From the NCBI RefSeq assembly GCF_037031285.1, contig NZ_JAYEZO010000001.1, positions 1,426,001 through 1,490,000 on the forward strand: a stretch of DNA of 64,000 nucleotides. The letters are read 5' to 3'. Under the pieces are notes generated by a model that was not told where the DNA came from, ran no database searches, and saw only the letters and a program-made list of their open reading frames with translations. The DNA is from Halobellus sp. LT62 (GTDB taxonomy: Archaea > Halobacteriota > Halobacteria > Halobacteriales > Haloferacaceae). The first letter of the stretch is position 1; the number at the start of each line of letters is the position of its first letter. The position numbers and the translations under genes are program-made. Shown here piece by piece: positions 57,264 through 64,000 of this stretch.

Positions 57264-57470
57264 ACCGCGGAAAAACCTGGAGGGAAAAGCCGCCGAACTC
57301 GCGGCCTGCGGCCGCTCGTCGGCGGTGAACCGCTCGCTCACGGATCGCTCAGTACAGGCCGTGTACCTCGCATATCATAAGTCGACCAGCGAGTATCGAT
57401 GGTGGAGGATTCACCATTACAAGATTTCGTTTCCCGAAAACGATTTTGCGCGGTGCGACCCAAGACAAAT

Positions 57471-57689
57471 ATGAACTGGGTCGCTATCGGCGTCGCACTC
57501 GCATCGTTCGGAGTTGCCGTCTATATTGTCAGCGACCCAATATCGCGGTCGGGTGTGTGGACGTCCGGCGACGAATGGGAAGAGAACCCCGAAAAGGCTC
57601 GTCAGAAGCATTATCGGTGGACGTACATATACGCTGCCGTAATTACTCTTCTCGGGCTCGTGTTTCTCCTCATCGGTTTCTCCGCGTAA
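57471..57689 (+). CDS. Small two-helix membrane protein
   Basis: A 72-residue protein. MNWVAIGVALASFGVAVYIVSD is the first helix. A hydrophilic loop (RSGVWTSGDEWEENPEKARQKHYRW) follows, then YIYAAVITLLGLVFLLIGFSA as the second helix. ATG 57471 opens directly at the helix. Haloarchaeal composition with lower GC than its neighbours. No function known. It is flanked on both sides by hairpin-forming repeats, which may mark a small inserted cassette. Confidence 0.7.
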   Translation: MNWVAIGVALASFGVAVYIVSDPISRSGVWTSGDEWEENPEKARQKHYRWTYIYAAVITLLGLVFLLIGFSA

Positions 57690-57770
57690 CGGGTAGCGTC
57701 GTTCATCGGATTCACAGACGGATTACAGGTCAACGATTGAGCGAATGGAGAGACCAGAATCCGGCGACCT

Positions 57771-57810
57771 TCCGGGCTCTTCGAGCCGCTCGGTCGCCGG
57801 TTCACTCGAC
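57771..57810. repeat. Perfect 9 bp hairpin with inner stem
   Basis: CCGGCGACC (57771-57779) pairs with GGTCGCCGG (57802-57810). Inside, GGCTC (57785-57789) pairs with GAGCC (57793-57797). It is part of a 298 bp gap after the small membrane gene that contains no gene. Confidence 0.6.
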
Positions 57811-57859
57811 GAAGGCGAGGCTAAGAGCCGACCAGCGGGAGGCTCGCAGTACTTTTGGT

Positions 57860-57908
57860 CCAGCTTTTGCGCTGCGGGCCGGCTTTGCCGGCCCTCGGCA
57901 AAAGCTGG
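57860..57908. repeat. Long hairpin, 11 bp outer and 8 bp inner perfect stems
   Basis: CCAGCTTTTGC (57860-57870) pairs with GCAAAAGCTGG (57898-57908). GGGCCGGC (57876-57883) pairs with GCCGGCCC (57887-57894) around TTT. Internal loops are only GCTGC and TCG. This is the most stable hairpin seen in the window, 49 bases 80 bp before the stop of the DUF4013 gene. It resembles intergenic hairpin repeats I recall from other haloarchaea. Confidence 0.65.
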
Positions 57909-57987
57909 GTACGCACGGCTACGCAACGGTTGTTTCACGGCCGACCGAAGTCGAATAAAACCAGAACCAGTAGTGAAACGAGACCGA

Positions 57988-58686
57988 CTAGTACGCCGTC
58001 GCCGTCGAGTCGCCGCGCTTCTCCGCTAGTCCGTCGGCGAAACCGCGCCCGAACAGGTAGTACGTCACGACCTGCACGTAGAACAGGGCGAAAATACCGA
58101 TGAGGACGACGCTGAGAAGGCTCGCGATCGTTCCGAGCACGAGGGCGACGATGATCGCGAGCACCCACGCGGTGAGGTACTCGATCGACGTCACGCCGGC
58201 GATGACCGTCGAGACGTCGAACGCCGCGGCGATGGAGTCCTCGCGGGCGAAGTTAGCGAACATCCCCGGCGCGACGTAGCCGAGAAGCAGCGCGAACGCG
58301 ATGAAAAGCAGGAACCCGACGATGCCGAGCGCTCCGAAGACGCCGCCGACGGCGGCACCCGGATCACCGCCGGCTCCGCCCGCCGAGAGCAGCGATCCGG
58401 CTCCGAAGATCACCGCGACGACTCCCATCGCGAGGAAGACTATCAGTCCGACGACGATGTTCACCGCGAACAGTTTCAGGCCGTCGATGAGGAGGTCAGT
58501 CCAGTCGGTGAACTCCGGCGGATTGGGGTCGTCGTTTGTCACGCCGCGGAGCACGCGAACGTAGTATCCTTGAAGGAAGAATATCGGGATCACGAACACG
58601 GTTAAAAGGCTCAGTAAGCCGCCGATAAGGACCGTTCGGATCCAACTATCACCGTCGAGCGGGTACGAGAGGGCATCTGCGAGCAT
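57988..58686 (-). CDS. DUF4013 membrane protein A
   Basis: About 232 residues from ATG 58686 (MLADALSYPLDGDSWIRTVLIGG), which aligns with the start of the neighbouring paralogue. A TTG 14 codons upstream is the alternative. Five or so helices (about 20-42, 72-100, 108-135, 142-160 and 180-215) follow the DUF4013 plan: WIRTVLIGGLLSLLTVFVIPIFFLQGYYVRVLRG, then FTDWTDLLIDGLKLFAV. Function unknown. It is a tandem paralogue of the next gene, in the same orientation. Confidence 0.85.
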   Translation of the reverse strand: MLADALSYPLDGDSWIRTVLIGGLLSLLTVFVIPIFFLQGYYVRVLRGVTNDDPNPPEFTDWTDLLIDGLKLFAVNIVVGLIVFLAMGVVAVIFGAGSLLSAGGAGGDPGAAVGGVFGALGIVGFLLFIAFALLLGYVAPGMFANFAREDSIAAAFDVSTVIAGVTSIEYLTAWVLAIIVALVLGTIASLLSVVLIGIFALFYVQVVTYYLFGRGFADGLAEKRGDSTATAY

Positions 58687-58797
58687 CGACTCGACCCACT
58701 GCACCCTGACAGGTAACTCTTGCGACAATCAATACGAATAATCGTCCTACGACGGGAACGGGACGAAAATAACCGTTCCGCGAAGCGACGAGTGCGC

Positions 58798-59517
58798 TCA
58801 GACCGCGGGCGACTCCCCCATCGCGTCGTCGTGTTCAGCCACCTCGACCTCGCGGAGTTCGCCCCACGCGTGACCGATCAGGTAGTACGCCGACACCGCG
58901 GCGTAGAAGCCGAGGAAGGCGGTGGCGATCTGTCCGAGAATCGGGATCGCATTCAGGACCCCGGCGATCAGCCCGGCCCCGAACAGGACCGCGATGCCCG
59001 ACACCCACGCGGTGGCGTAGGTGCCCGACGTGAGGACGGGGCGGAGCTCACCGACCGAGAACGCCGAACCCATCCGGTCGGTCTCGGCGAACGCCGCGAT
59101 GGCCGCGGGGATGACGTACGCCGCGAGGAGGCTCAGCACGAGCGCGAGCAGGCTCCCGAGGAGGACGCCGACCATCCCGAGGCCGATGAGGCTCCCGGAC
59201 TCGGAACCGCCGCCGACGACGAAGGAGAGGATCCCCCCGCCGATGACGACCGCGGCGATGATCCCGGGGACGAGCCCGTAGACGAACGCGACGACGAACG
59301 CCTTTACGCCGTCGACGAGGAGGTTACCCCACTCGTCGAAGACCGGCGGGCGATCGTCATCGTGCATCGTTCCACGGACGACCCGGACCAGATAGCCGAG
59401 CACGAGGAACATCGGAACGACGAGGGCGCTCAGCAGGCTGAGGATACCACCGATGAGGACGGTTCTGACCCACCGATCCTCGTCTGTGCGAAGGTATTGT
59501 AACGACTCTTGTATCAT
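58798..59517 (-). CDS. DUF4013 membrane protein B
   Basis: 239 residues from ATG 59517 (MIQESLQYLRTDEDRWVRTVLIGG). It has the same DUF4013 architecture as the gene at 57988-58686: VRTVLIGGILSLLSALVVPMFLVLGYLVRVVRG, FDEWGNLLVDGVKAFVVAFVYG, and a Gly-rich middle segment (FVVGGGSESGSLIGLGMVG). The two lie in tandem 111 bp apart and clearly come from duplication. The upstream in-frame stretch to 59577 is not family-like. A TTATCTC..TATATG promoter-like stretch lies near 59590-59610. Confidence 0.85.
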   Translation of the reverse strand: MIQESLQYLRTDEDRWVRTVLIGGILSLLSALVVPMFLVLGYLVRVVRGTMHDDDRPPVFDEWGNLLVDGVKAFVVAFVYGLVPGIIAAVVIGGGILSFVVGGGSESGSLIGLGMVGVLLGSLLALVLSLLAAYVIPAAIAAFAETDRMGSAFSVGELRPVLTSGTYATAWVSGIAVLFGAGLIAGVLNAIPILGQIATAFLGFYAAVSAYYLIGHAWGELREVEVAEHDDAMGESPAV

Positions 59518-59657
59518 TGTATTCACCGAGCGGGCCGTCAAACGCCGCGACGGCTGAGTTCGCTCAGGGTATCTCATACGTCGTCATCGGAGATAAACAT
59601 ATACTACATACCGACTCGTACGGATACCGTACGAAGTCTGTTCACGGTCCCGCGCCG

Positions 59658-61814
59658 CTATTCGTCGACCAGTTCGCTTCCGCCCGGCGGAAGGAACTCT
59701 TGGATCTTGTCGGGTGTCGCGACCTTCCGGAGGAACTTCTGATCGGCAAATCGGTCGCGGAACTTCCGATACAGCATCTTCGCGGCGTCGTTCTGGGCGT
59801 AGCGCCCCGGTCGAACCGTGATCGACGTCGCCACGCGCTCGTCGATCGCCGCGGGCGGTCCGCCGATCACGCGCGTCTCGCCTTCGCACTGAATGCCGAT
59901 CGAGACCTCCGCGGCGACGTCTCTGAAGTAGGTCCGGTCGCCGCGGATGACGAACGACCCCTTCTCGATGTACTCGCCCGATTCTGGCGTCTTCGAGACC
60001 TGATCGGGCGTGACCAGATACGCCTCGCCGGCGAAGCGGCCCTGCTTCCAGACCGACGAGTACGACACGGCGAACTGCGCGGCTTCTTCCTTCGTCGACT
60101 CGGGGAACTCGACGGCCTCGGACGGCTCGGAGGGCCCCGTCGCCTTCACGATCGTCACCGGTCCGCCGTGCGCCTGCGTGTGGAAGAACAGGTCGTGTTT
60201 GTTCAGGTACTTGGTGACGATCTCCTCGTTCTGGTCGGCGTTGCGCCCGCCGATGACGAGAAATCCGTCGGAGGTGTGGAACCACCGGAAGCGCTCGTAC
60301 CACTGCTCGGAGCTCCGAATCGGAATCGACTCCATCGAGAGCCAGTCGCGGTCTTCGAACTCGTCGTCCGCGCCAGCTTCGTCGTCCTCGTCGTCCTCGT
60401 CGTCGGCCTCCCACTCCTCGCGGCGTCGCTTGACCGCATCCAACTCCTCGCGAGTGTTCTCGATGGCGGTGAGTGCGCCCTCCTTCTTCTCCTCAATCCG
60501 CTTGGCCTCGGTGTAGAGCCGATCGGCGTTCTTCTCGACGCCGGTATCGACGACGACTTCGATCTCGATCCCATCGATTTCGATAGTGACGGTTCCGTCC
60601 GCGCCGTCGACGTCGACGACCGCCTCGGCCGCCGGAATGCCCTGTTCGGCTCCCGCCGCCAGCGTCTCGCGGATCTCGTCCCACGGCACGCCGCTCTCTC
60701 GCGCCTCCCGAACGGTCGAGAGCACCTCGTCGACGAGGTCGTAGTTCGCGTACAACAACTCGGCGCGACGGCGCTCGGTCTCGGCCTGCTGCTCGAAGCC
60801 CTCGATCGCGCCCTCCTGCTGGTCGATGATCCGCTTTTTCTTCTCGATCTCGGCCTCGAAATCCGGCCGACTGCTGCCGGCCTCCTCGGCGTCCTCCCCG
60901 TCGTCGAGTTCCAGCCGGAAGAAGTACTCGTCGAGCGCGTCGTTGAACGTGTCGTAGGCCTCGCTGTTGAGGCCCTTTCGCTCGTGTTCCTCCAGTGGGA
61001 ACGGCGTCGCGTCGACGACCGCGCCGTCGTCGTCAGAAGTGTCGGCACCGCCCGCTCCGTCGGTGTCGTCGGTGTAGACGCGCGGGTCGAAGTCGCCGGA
61101 TCGGAGTCGCGTCCGCAGTTCCTCGATCGCCCCGTGGAGCGCCCGATACTCGTCGTCGCCGGCTTCCTCGATCGGCGTCGTCTTCTCGACGCCAGCGCGG
61201 GTGCAGAGCTCCTCGGCGTAGAGACCGCCGAGGTTCAACTGCGTCGCGAGCGTCCGCACGACGTCGGTGTCGGAGTCCTCCATATTCCGCGCGAACGCCT
61301 CGTAGCTCACGGTGAGCGGGTTGAGCCGCGAGGCGGGGAACTCGTACTGCGAACCGGGCGCGACGGTTCGGGACTTCAATCGCACCGTTTCGAGGCTCTG
61401 GACGACCTCGCCGGTCTCGTCGAGAACGGCGACGTTGCCCTGTCCGAACAGTTCGACGACCAGTCTGGTGTTCTCGTCGTCGCGCTCGAACTCGAAGACG
61501 AGGATGCGGTCGAACTCGAACTGCTCGACGCCCGCGAAATCCGCCCCCGAGAGTCGGTTCCGGAGCATCATCGCGAAGTTCGGCGGGCGGCCGGGCGCGT
61601 CGGGCACGCGCTCCGGGTCCACGAGATGCGCCCGTTTGACGTCGCCGACTTCGAGGAACAGTTCCACCCGGCCGCGGTCGAAATCGCGCATCCGGAAGCG
61701 GAGCAGGTCGTCGCCGTAGAGGTAGGCCTTGTCGACCTTCGCCCCCTCGTACCGGTTCAGTTCGGTGACGAGGGCGGCCAGATCGACGCTCGTGAGCTCC
61801 CGCTTCGGGTCCAT
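59658..61814 (-). CDS. rqcH: RqcH/NEMF (NFACT) ribosome quality-control protein
   Basis: A 718-residue NEMF-family protein. NFACT-N begins MDPKRELTSVDLAALVTELNRYEGAKVDK, with FAMMLRNRLSGADFAGVEQFEFDRIL. A coiled coil spans about 325-375 and 450-490 (EKKKRIIDQQEGAIEGFEQQ). NFACT-R contains WFHTSDGFLVIGGRNADQNE, KYLNKHDLFFHTQAHGGP and SYSSVWKQGRFAGEAYLVTPDQV. It binds obstructed 50S-peptidyl-tRNA and, in bacteria and probably archaea, adds C-terminal Ala tails. Several acidic inserts (EADDEDDEDDEAGADDE) are haloarchaeal adaptations. ATG 61814. Confidence 0.95.
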   Translation of the reverse strand: MDPKRELTSVDLAALVTELNRYEGAKVDKAYLYGDDLLRFRMRDFDRGRVELFLEVGDVKRAHLVDPERVPDAPGRPPNFAMMLRNRLSGADFAGVEQFEFDRILVFEFERDDENTRLVVELFGQGNVAVLDETGEVVQSLETVRLKSRTVAPGSQYEFPASRLNPLTVSYEAFARNMEDSDTDVVRTLATQLNLGGLYAEELCTRAGVEKTTPIEEAGDDEYRALHGAIEELRTRLRSGDFDPRVYTDDTDGAGGADTSDDDGAVVDATPFPLEEHERKGLNSEAYDTFNDALDEYFFRLELDDGEDAEEAGSSRPDFEAEIEKKKRIIDQQEGAIEGFEQQAETERRRAELLYANYDLVDEVLSTVREARESGVPWDEIRETLAAGAEQGIPAAEAVVDVDGADGTVTIEIDGIEIEVVVDTGVEKNADRLYTEAKRIEEKKEGALTAIENTREELDAVKRRREEWEADDEDDEDDEAGADDEFEDRDWLSMESIPIRSSEQWYERFRWFHTSDGFLVIGGRNADQNEEIVTKYLNKHDLFFHTQAHGGPVTIVKATGPSEPSEAVEFPESTKEEAAQFAVSYSSVWKQGRFAGEAYLVTPDQVSKTPESGEYIEKGSFVIRGDRTYFRDVAAEVSIGIQCEGETRVIGGPPAAIDERVATSITVRPGRYAQNDAAKMLYRKFRDRFADQKFLRKVATPDKIQEFLPPGGSELVDE

Positions 61815-61941
61815 ACCCCTCCGTTCTCGCGGGGGAAGGAAAAGCCGCACGTTCCGAGGCGCAGTGGCACGCTTGTCTCCACTGAGGTCCCGGGCCGCCG
61901 AGACACGCTCTTTTTATTCACAGGGGCGCTAGCGTCCGCTA

Positions 61942-62523
61942 ATGGCCAAAGTCAGCATCGGTCTCCGCGGCTGGCGATTCGACGAGAAGGAGGTGTTCAC
62001 CGACGAGGGGGAGTTCCGTCCGCTGGATTCGGTGACCGACGAGACGCGAAAGCGACTCATCCGCCTCACCTATCTGCAGGAGAAGCCCTGCGACGCGTGT
62101 TACCTGCTCCACGGCGAAGCCGAGAAGCGCCGCTGCAATCAGGCGGAGATCGTCTACGGCGAGCCGATGGAGGAGGTACTCCTCTGCTCGGAGCACGAGG
62201 CCGACTTCCTCTACTGGTTCCGCGAGGAAGACGGCTCCGAAGCCGCCGGGACCGAAACCTTTCGAGATCAGTTCCACGAGTGGTTCCTCGACGGCGACCG
62301 CGCGCCCGACGGCTACGGCGGGCTCGAACACGTCGACACCGACCCCGACACGCTCCCGACGCCGCCGGACCCCGCCGAACTGAATCGACGACTCAACGAA
62401 GAGTACGAGGGCGAGCGCAAGCGGATCGACCTCCGGACCGGGGAGATCACGACCGTCGACGACGAGGACGACTCGCCCTCGCTCGGTGACGTCGACCTCG
62501 GCCGAGAGTATCCAACAAAGTAG
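61942..62523 (+). CDS. Conserved haloarchaeal protein with Cys cluster, unknown
   Basis: A 193-residue protein, very acidic in the second half. The first 90 residues contain MAKVSIGLRGWRFDEKEVF, TRKRLIRLTYLQEKPCDACYLLHGE, KRRCNQAEIVYGEP and VLLCSEHEADFLYWFRE, giving a C-x-x-C ... C ... C-x-x-H set that could bind zinc. The C-terminus is a charged linker. It abuts trmJ (the TAG is followed directly by its ATG), so it is co-translated with a tRNA methyltransferase. No function known to me. Confidence 0.8.
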   Translation: MAKVSIGLRGWRFDEKEVFTDEGEFRPLDSVTDETRKRLIRLTYLQEKPCDACYLLHGEAEKRRCNQAEIVYGEPMEEVLLCSEHEADFLYWFREEDGSEAAGTETFRDQFHEWFLDGDRAPDGYGGLEHVDTDPDTLPTPPDPAELNRRLNEEYEGERKRIDLRTGEITTVDDEDDSPSLGDVDLGREYPTK

Positions 62524-63345
62524 ATGTCGGCCGCTGACTCGGACCCCTCTGACCCCGACGCGCGAAACCGAAAGCCGGTCGTCGTCGTCGTCGAACCCGA
62601 GACGCCCGGAAATATCGGTACGATCGCTCGCGCGATGAAGAACTTCGGGCTCTCAGAACTGAAGCTCGTCGACCCGCCGGAACTCTCCAGAGACAGTGAC
62701 GCGTACGGCTTCGCCGGACACGCTCGCGAGGACGTGCTACCGAACGCCGAGGAGGTGACGCTCGATGAAGTCGTCGACGACTACCATACGATCGGGACGA
62801 CGGCGATCACCAACGAAGATAGTCGAAAACACGTCCGCTTTCCGTTCAAGACGCCGGTCGAGGTGCGCGAGAGCCTCGAAACGGTCGAAACGCGGACGGC
62901 GCTGGTGTTCGGTCGCGAGGGGACAGGCCTCGACAACGAGGAACTCGAACGGCTCGACGAAGTGTGTTCGATCCCGGCGAGCGGCGAGTACCCGGTCTTG
63001 AACCTCGGACAGGCCGCGACGATCCTCTTTTACGAACTCCGACCGCTGACCGTTGAGGAGTACCAGCTTCCGGACGTCGAACGCGAGCGCGCCGCCGAGG
63101 CCGACATCGACCGCTTCTACGACTTCTTCGAGACGTTCCACCGCTCGATCGACGGCCGCGAGCACAAACGCGAGAAGACGTCGGTGATGATGCGTCGTCT
63201 CCTCGGGCGCGCACACCCCACCGAGCGCGAAATCACCACGCTCACCGGTATTTTCAGGCGCGCGAACGACCTGCTGGAGGATCGAACGTTCGGCGATCAC
63301 GTGGACGAAGAGCCCGAAGAAGTGCGCGAGAGTCCGAACGACTAG
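62524..63345 (+). CDS. trmJ: TrmJ-type tRNA 2'-O-methyltransferase (SPOUT)
   Basis: A 273-residue SpoU/TrmH-class enzyme. Motif 1 is VEPETPGNIGTIARAMKNFG, motif 2 is ALVFGREGTGLDNEEL, and motif 3 is YPVLNLGQAATILFYEL, forming the SAM-binding trefoil knot. A helical C-terminal extension follows (DIDRFYDFFETFHRSI). Archaeal TrmJ methylates the ribose at tRNA position 32. The N-terminus (MSAADSDPSDPDARNRK) is an acidic tail. The ATG is contiguous with the stop of the preceding gene. Confidence 0.92.
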   Translation: MSAADSDPSDPDARNRKPVVVVVEPETPGNIGTIARAMKNFGLSELKLVDPPELSRDSDAYGFAGHAREDVLPNAEEVTLDEVVDDYHTIGTTAITNEDSRKHVRFPFKTPVEVRESLETVETRTALVFGREGTGLDNEELERLDEVCSIPASGEYPVLNLGQAATILFYELRPLTVEEYQLPDVERERAAEADIDRFYDFFETFHRSIDGREHKREKTSVMMRRLLGRAHPTEREITTLTGIFRRANDLLEDRTFGDHVDEEPEEVRESPND

Positions 63346-63364
63346 TCGACAGGAAAGAACGCGG

Positions 63365-64000
63365 CTACTCGAACTCGAACCGTCCGCCGTCGCCGAACGC
63401 CACGTCGGACTCCGGGCTTTCACTCGGTCGCTGCGGCACCGATCCCGTCCCCGACGACGCGTCGCTCCCGTCGCTCACCTCGAATGCCCCGACGAGCGTC
63501 TGCAGTTCTTCGGCCTGTTCGGCGACGGACCTGACGTTCGAGCTCACCTGTGCGAGCGAGGAGGCCTGCTCTTCGGCGGCCGCGGAAACGCTCTGTGCCT
63601 CGCCCGCCGTCGTCTTGCTGATCTCGGCGACGGCTTCGACCCGCGAGACCGCCTGTTCCGCGCTGACGGCCTGATCGTCCGTCGCGTCGCTGATCTCGTG
63701 GATGCCGCTGTCGGTCTCGTCGACGTTCGCGGCGACCTGCGTGAACGCATCGACGGCGGCCTCGACGGCCTCGACACCGTCGCGCACGTGCTCTTCCGCC
63801 CGCTGTGCCTCCTCGACGGTCGTCGCGGTTTGCGCCTGCGTCTCGTCGATGAGTTGTTCGATCTCGTTCGCGGACTCTTGGGTCTCCTCGGCCAACTGCT
63901 TGATCTCGTCGGCGACGACGGCGAACCCGTCGCCGGTGACTCCCGACCCCGATGCACCGACGCGCGCGGCCTCGATGTTCGCGTTCAGCGCGAGCAGGTT
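63365..64000 (-). CDS. Methyl-accepting chemotaxis protein, C-terminal part, cut by window edge
   Basis: 211 codons of an MCP signalling domain running off the right edge. From the edge inward: [15 protein letters not shown], then [17 protein letters not shown], the highly conserved hairpin tip, and a long coiled coil with methylatable Glu/Gln pairs ([14 protein letters not shown]). It ends in a Ser/Pro-rich tail and GDGGRFEFE. The signal-sensing N-terminal half lies outside the window, so the receptor type (membrane or soluble transducer) is undetermined. Confidence 0.92.
   Translation of the reverse strand, partial: NLLALNANIEAARVGASGSGVTGDGFAVVADEIKQLAEETQESANEIEQLIDETQAQTATTVEEAQRAEEHVRDGVEAVEAAVDAFTQVAANVDETDSGIHEISDATDDQAVSAEQAVSRVEAVAEISKTTAGEAQSVSAAAEEQASSLAQVSSNVRSVAEQAEELQTLVGAFEVSDGSDASSGTGSVPQRPSESPESDVAFGDGGRFEFE

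Noticed and set aside
59517-62489. A 990-codon plus-strand frame
   Set aside because: Antisense to rqcH, which has complete NFACT motifs. The frame has no family features.

Overview
The window is a haloarchaeal chromosome segment (class Halobacteria). The proteins are strongly acidic, core GC is high, Tat signals are common, and archaeal information-processing genes are present (FEN-1, pelota, RqcH, RtcB, Elp3, a RecJ-like DHH protein, MptE). Promoters look like TATA boxes 25-35 nt upstream of starts with little or no leader. I cannot name the genus.

Layout. (1) 1-9.7 kb is an AT-richer accessory island. It holds a membrane-protein operon cut by the left edge, decayed remnants (an HhH protein and a MarR/MazF-like toxin-antitoxin pair), and two related tyrosine recombinases facing each other. 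They bracket a tight three-gene operon with a Tat-exported product and a divergent CARF-wHTH regulator. (2) 9.7-15.1 kb is a second accessory stretch. It has a GT2 glycosyltransferase between two ~165 bp direct repeats, a mercury-type module (merB, doxX, hxlR, CC-motif protein) whose two promoters share an operator, SelW-like and glutaredoxin-like genes, and VapBC. (3) 15.4-30.1 kb is core: LMW phosphatase, flavin reductase, thymidine kinase, S1-OB-DHH protein, Elp3, CspA, SOD, DJ-1/PfpI, photolyase, MptE and FolP. (4) 30.2-41.8 kb is a fibre/biofilm-matrix locus: six TasA/camelysin-like proteins, an ER-type (SipW-like) signal peptidase, a secreted Asn/Thr/Ser-rich protein, and a membrane wHTH regulator read divergently. 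(5) 41.8-64 kb is core again: HAD phosphatase, RtcB, VOC protein, RosR-like regulator, AI-2E transporter, FEN-1, MFS, OCD family, pelota, two DUF4013 paralogues, RqcH, TrmJ and an MCP cut by the right edge.

The strongest new signal is in region 4. Each of the four stand-alone TasA-like genes is preceded by the same ~42 nt element of two hairpins. The first is a GGCGG stem closed by a seven-base T-loop-like TTCGAYT. The second is a CCCC/GGGG stem that abuts the Shine-Dalgarno site in two copies. Stem pairs covary between copies, as expected for RNA. Together with multiple fibre subunits, one carrying a beta-propeller-like insert, and a dedicated peptidase operon, this looks like an RNA-controlled matrix-fibre system. 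The 5.2-9.7 kb recombinase-bracketed cassette is the second candidate for an undescribed system. The mercury operator pair, the flanked glycosyltransferase and the hairpin cluster at 57.2-57.9 kb are further points of interest.
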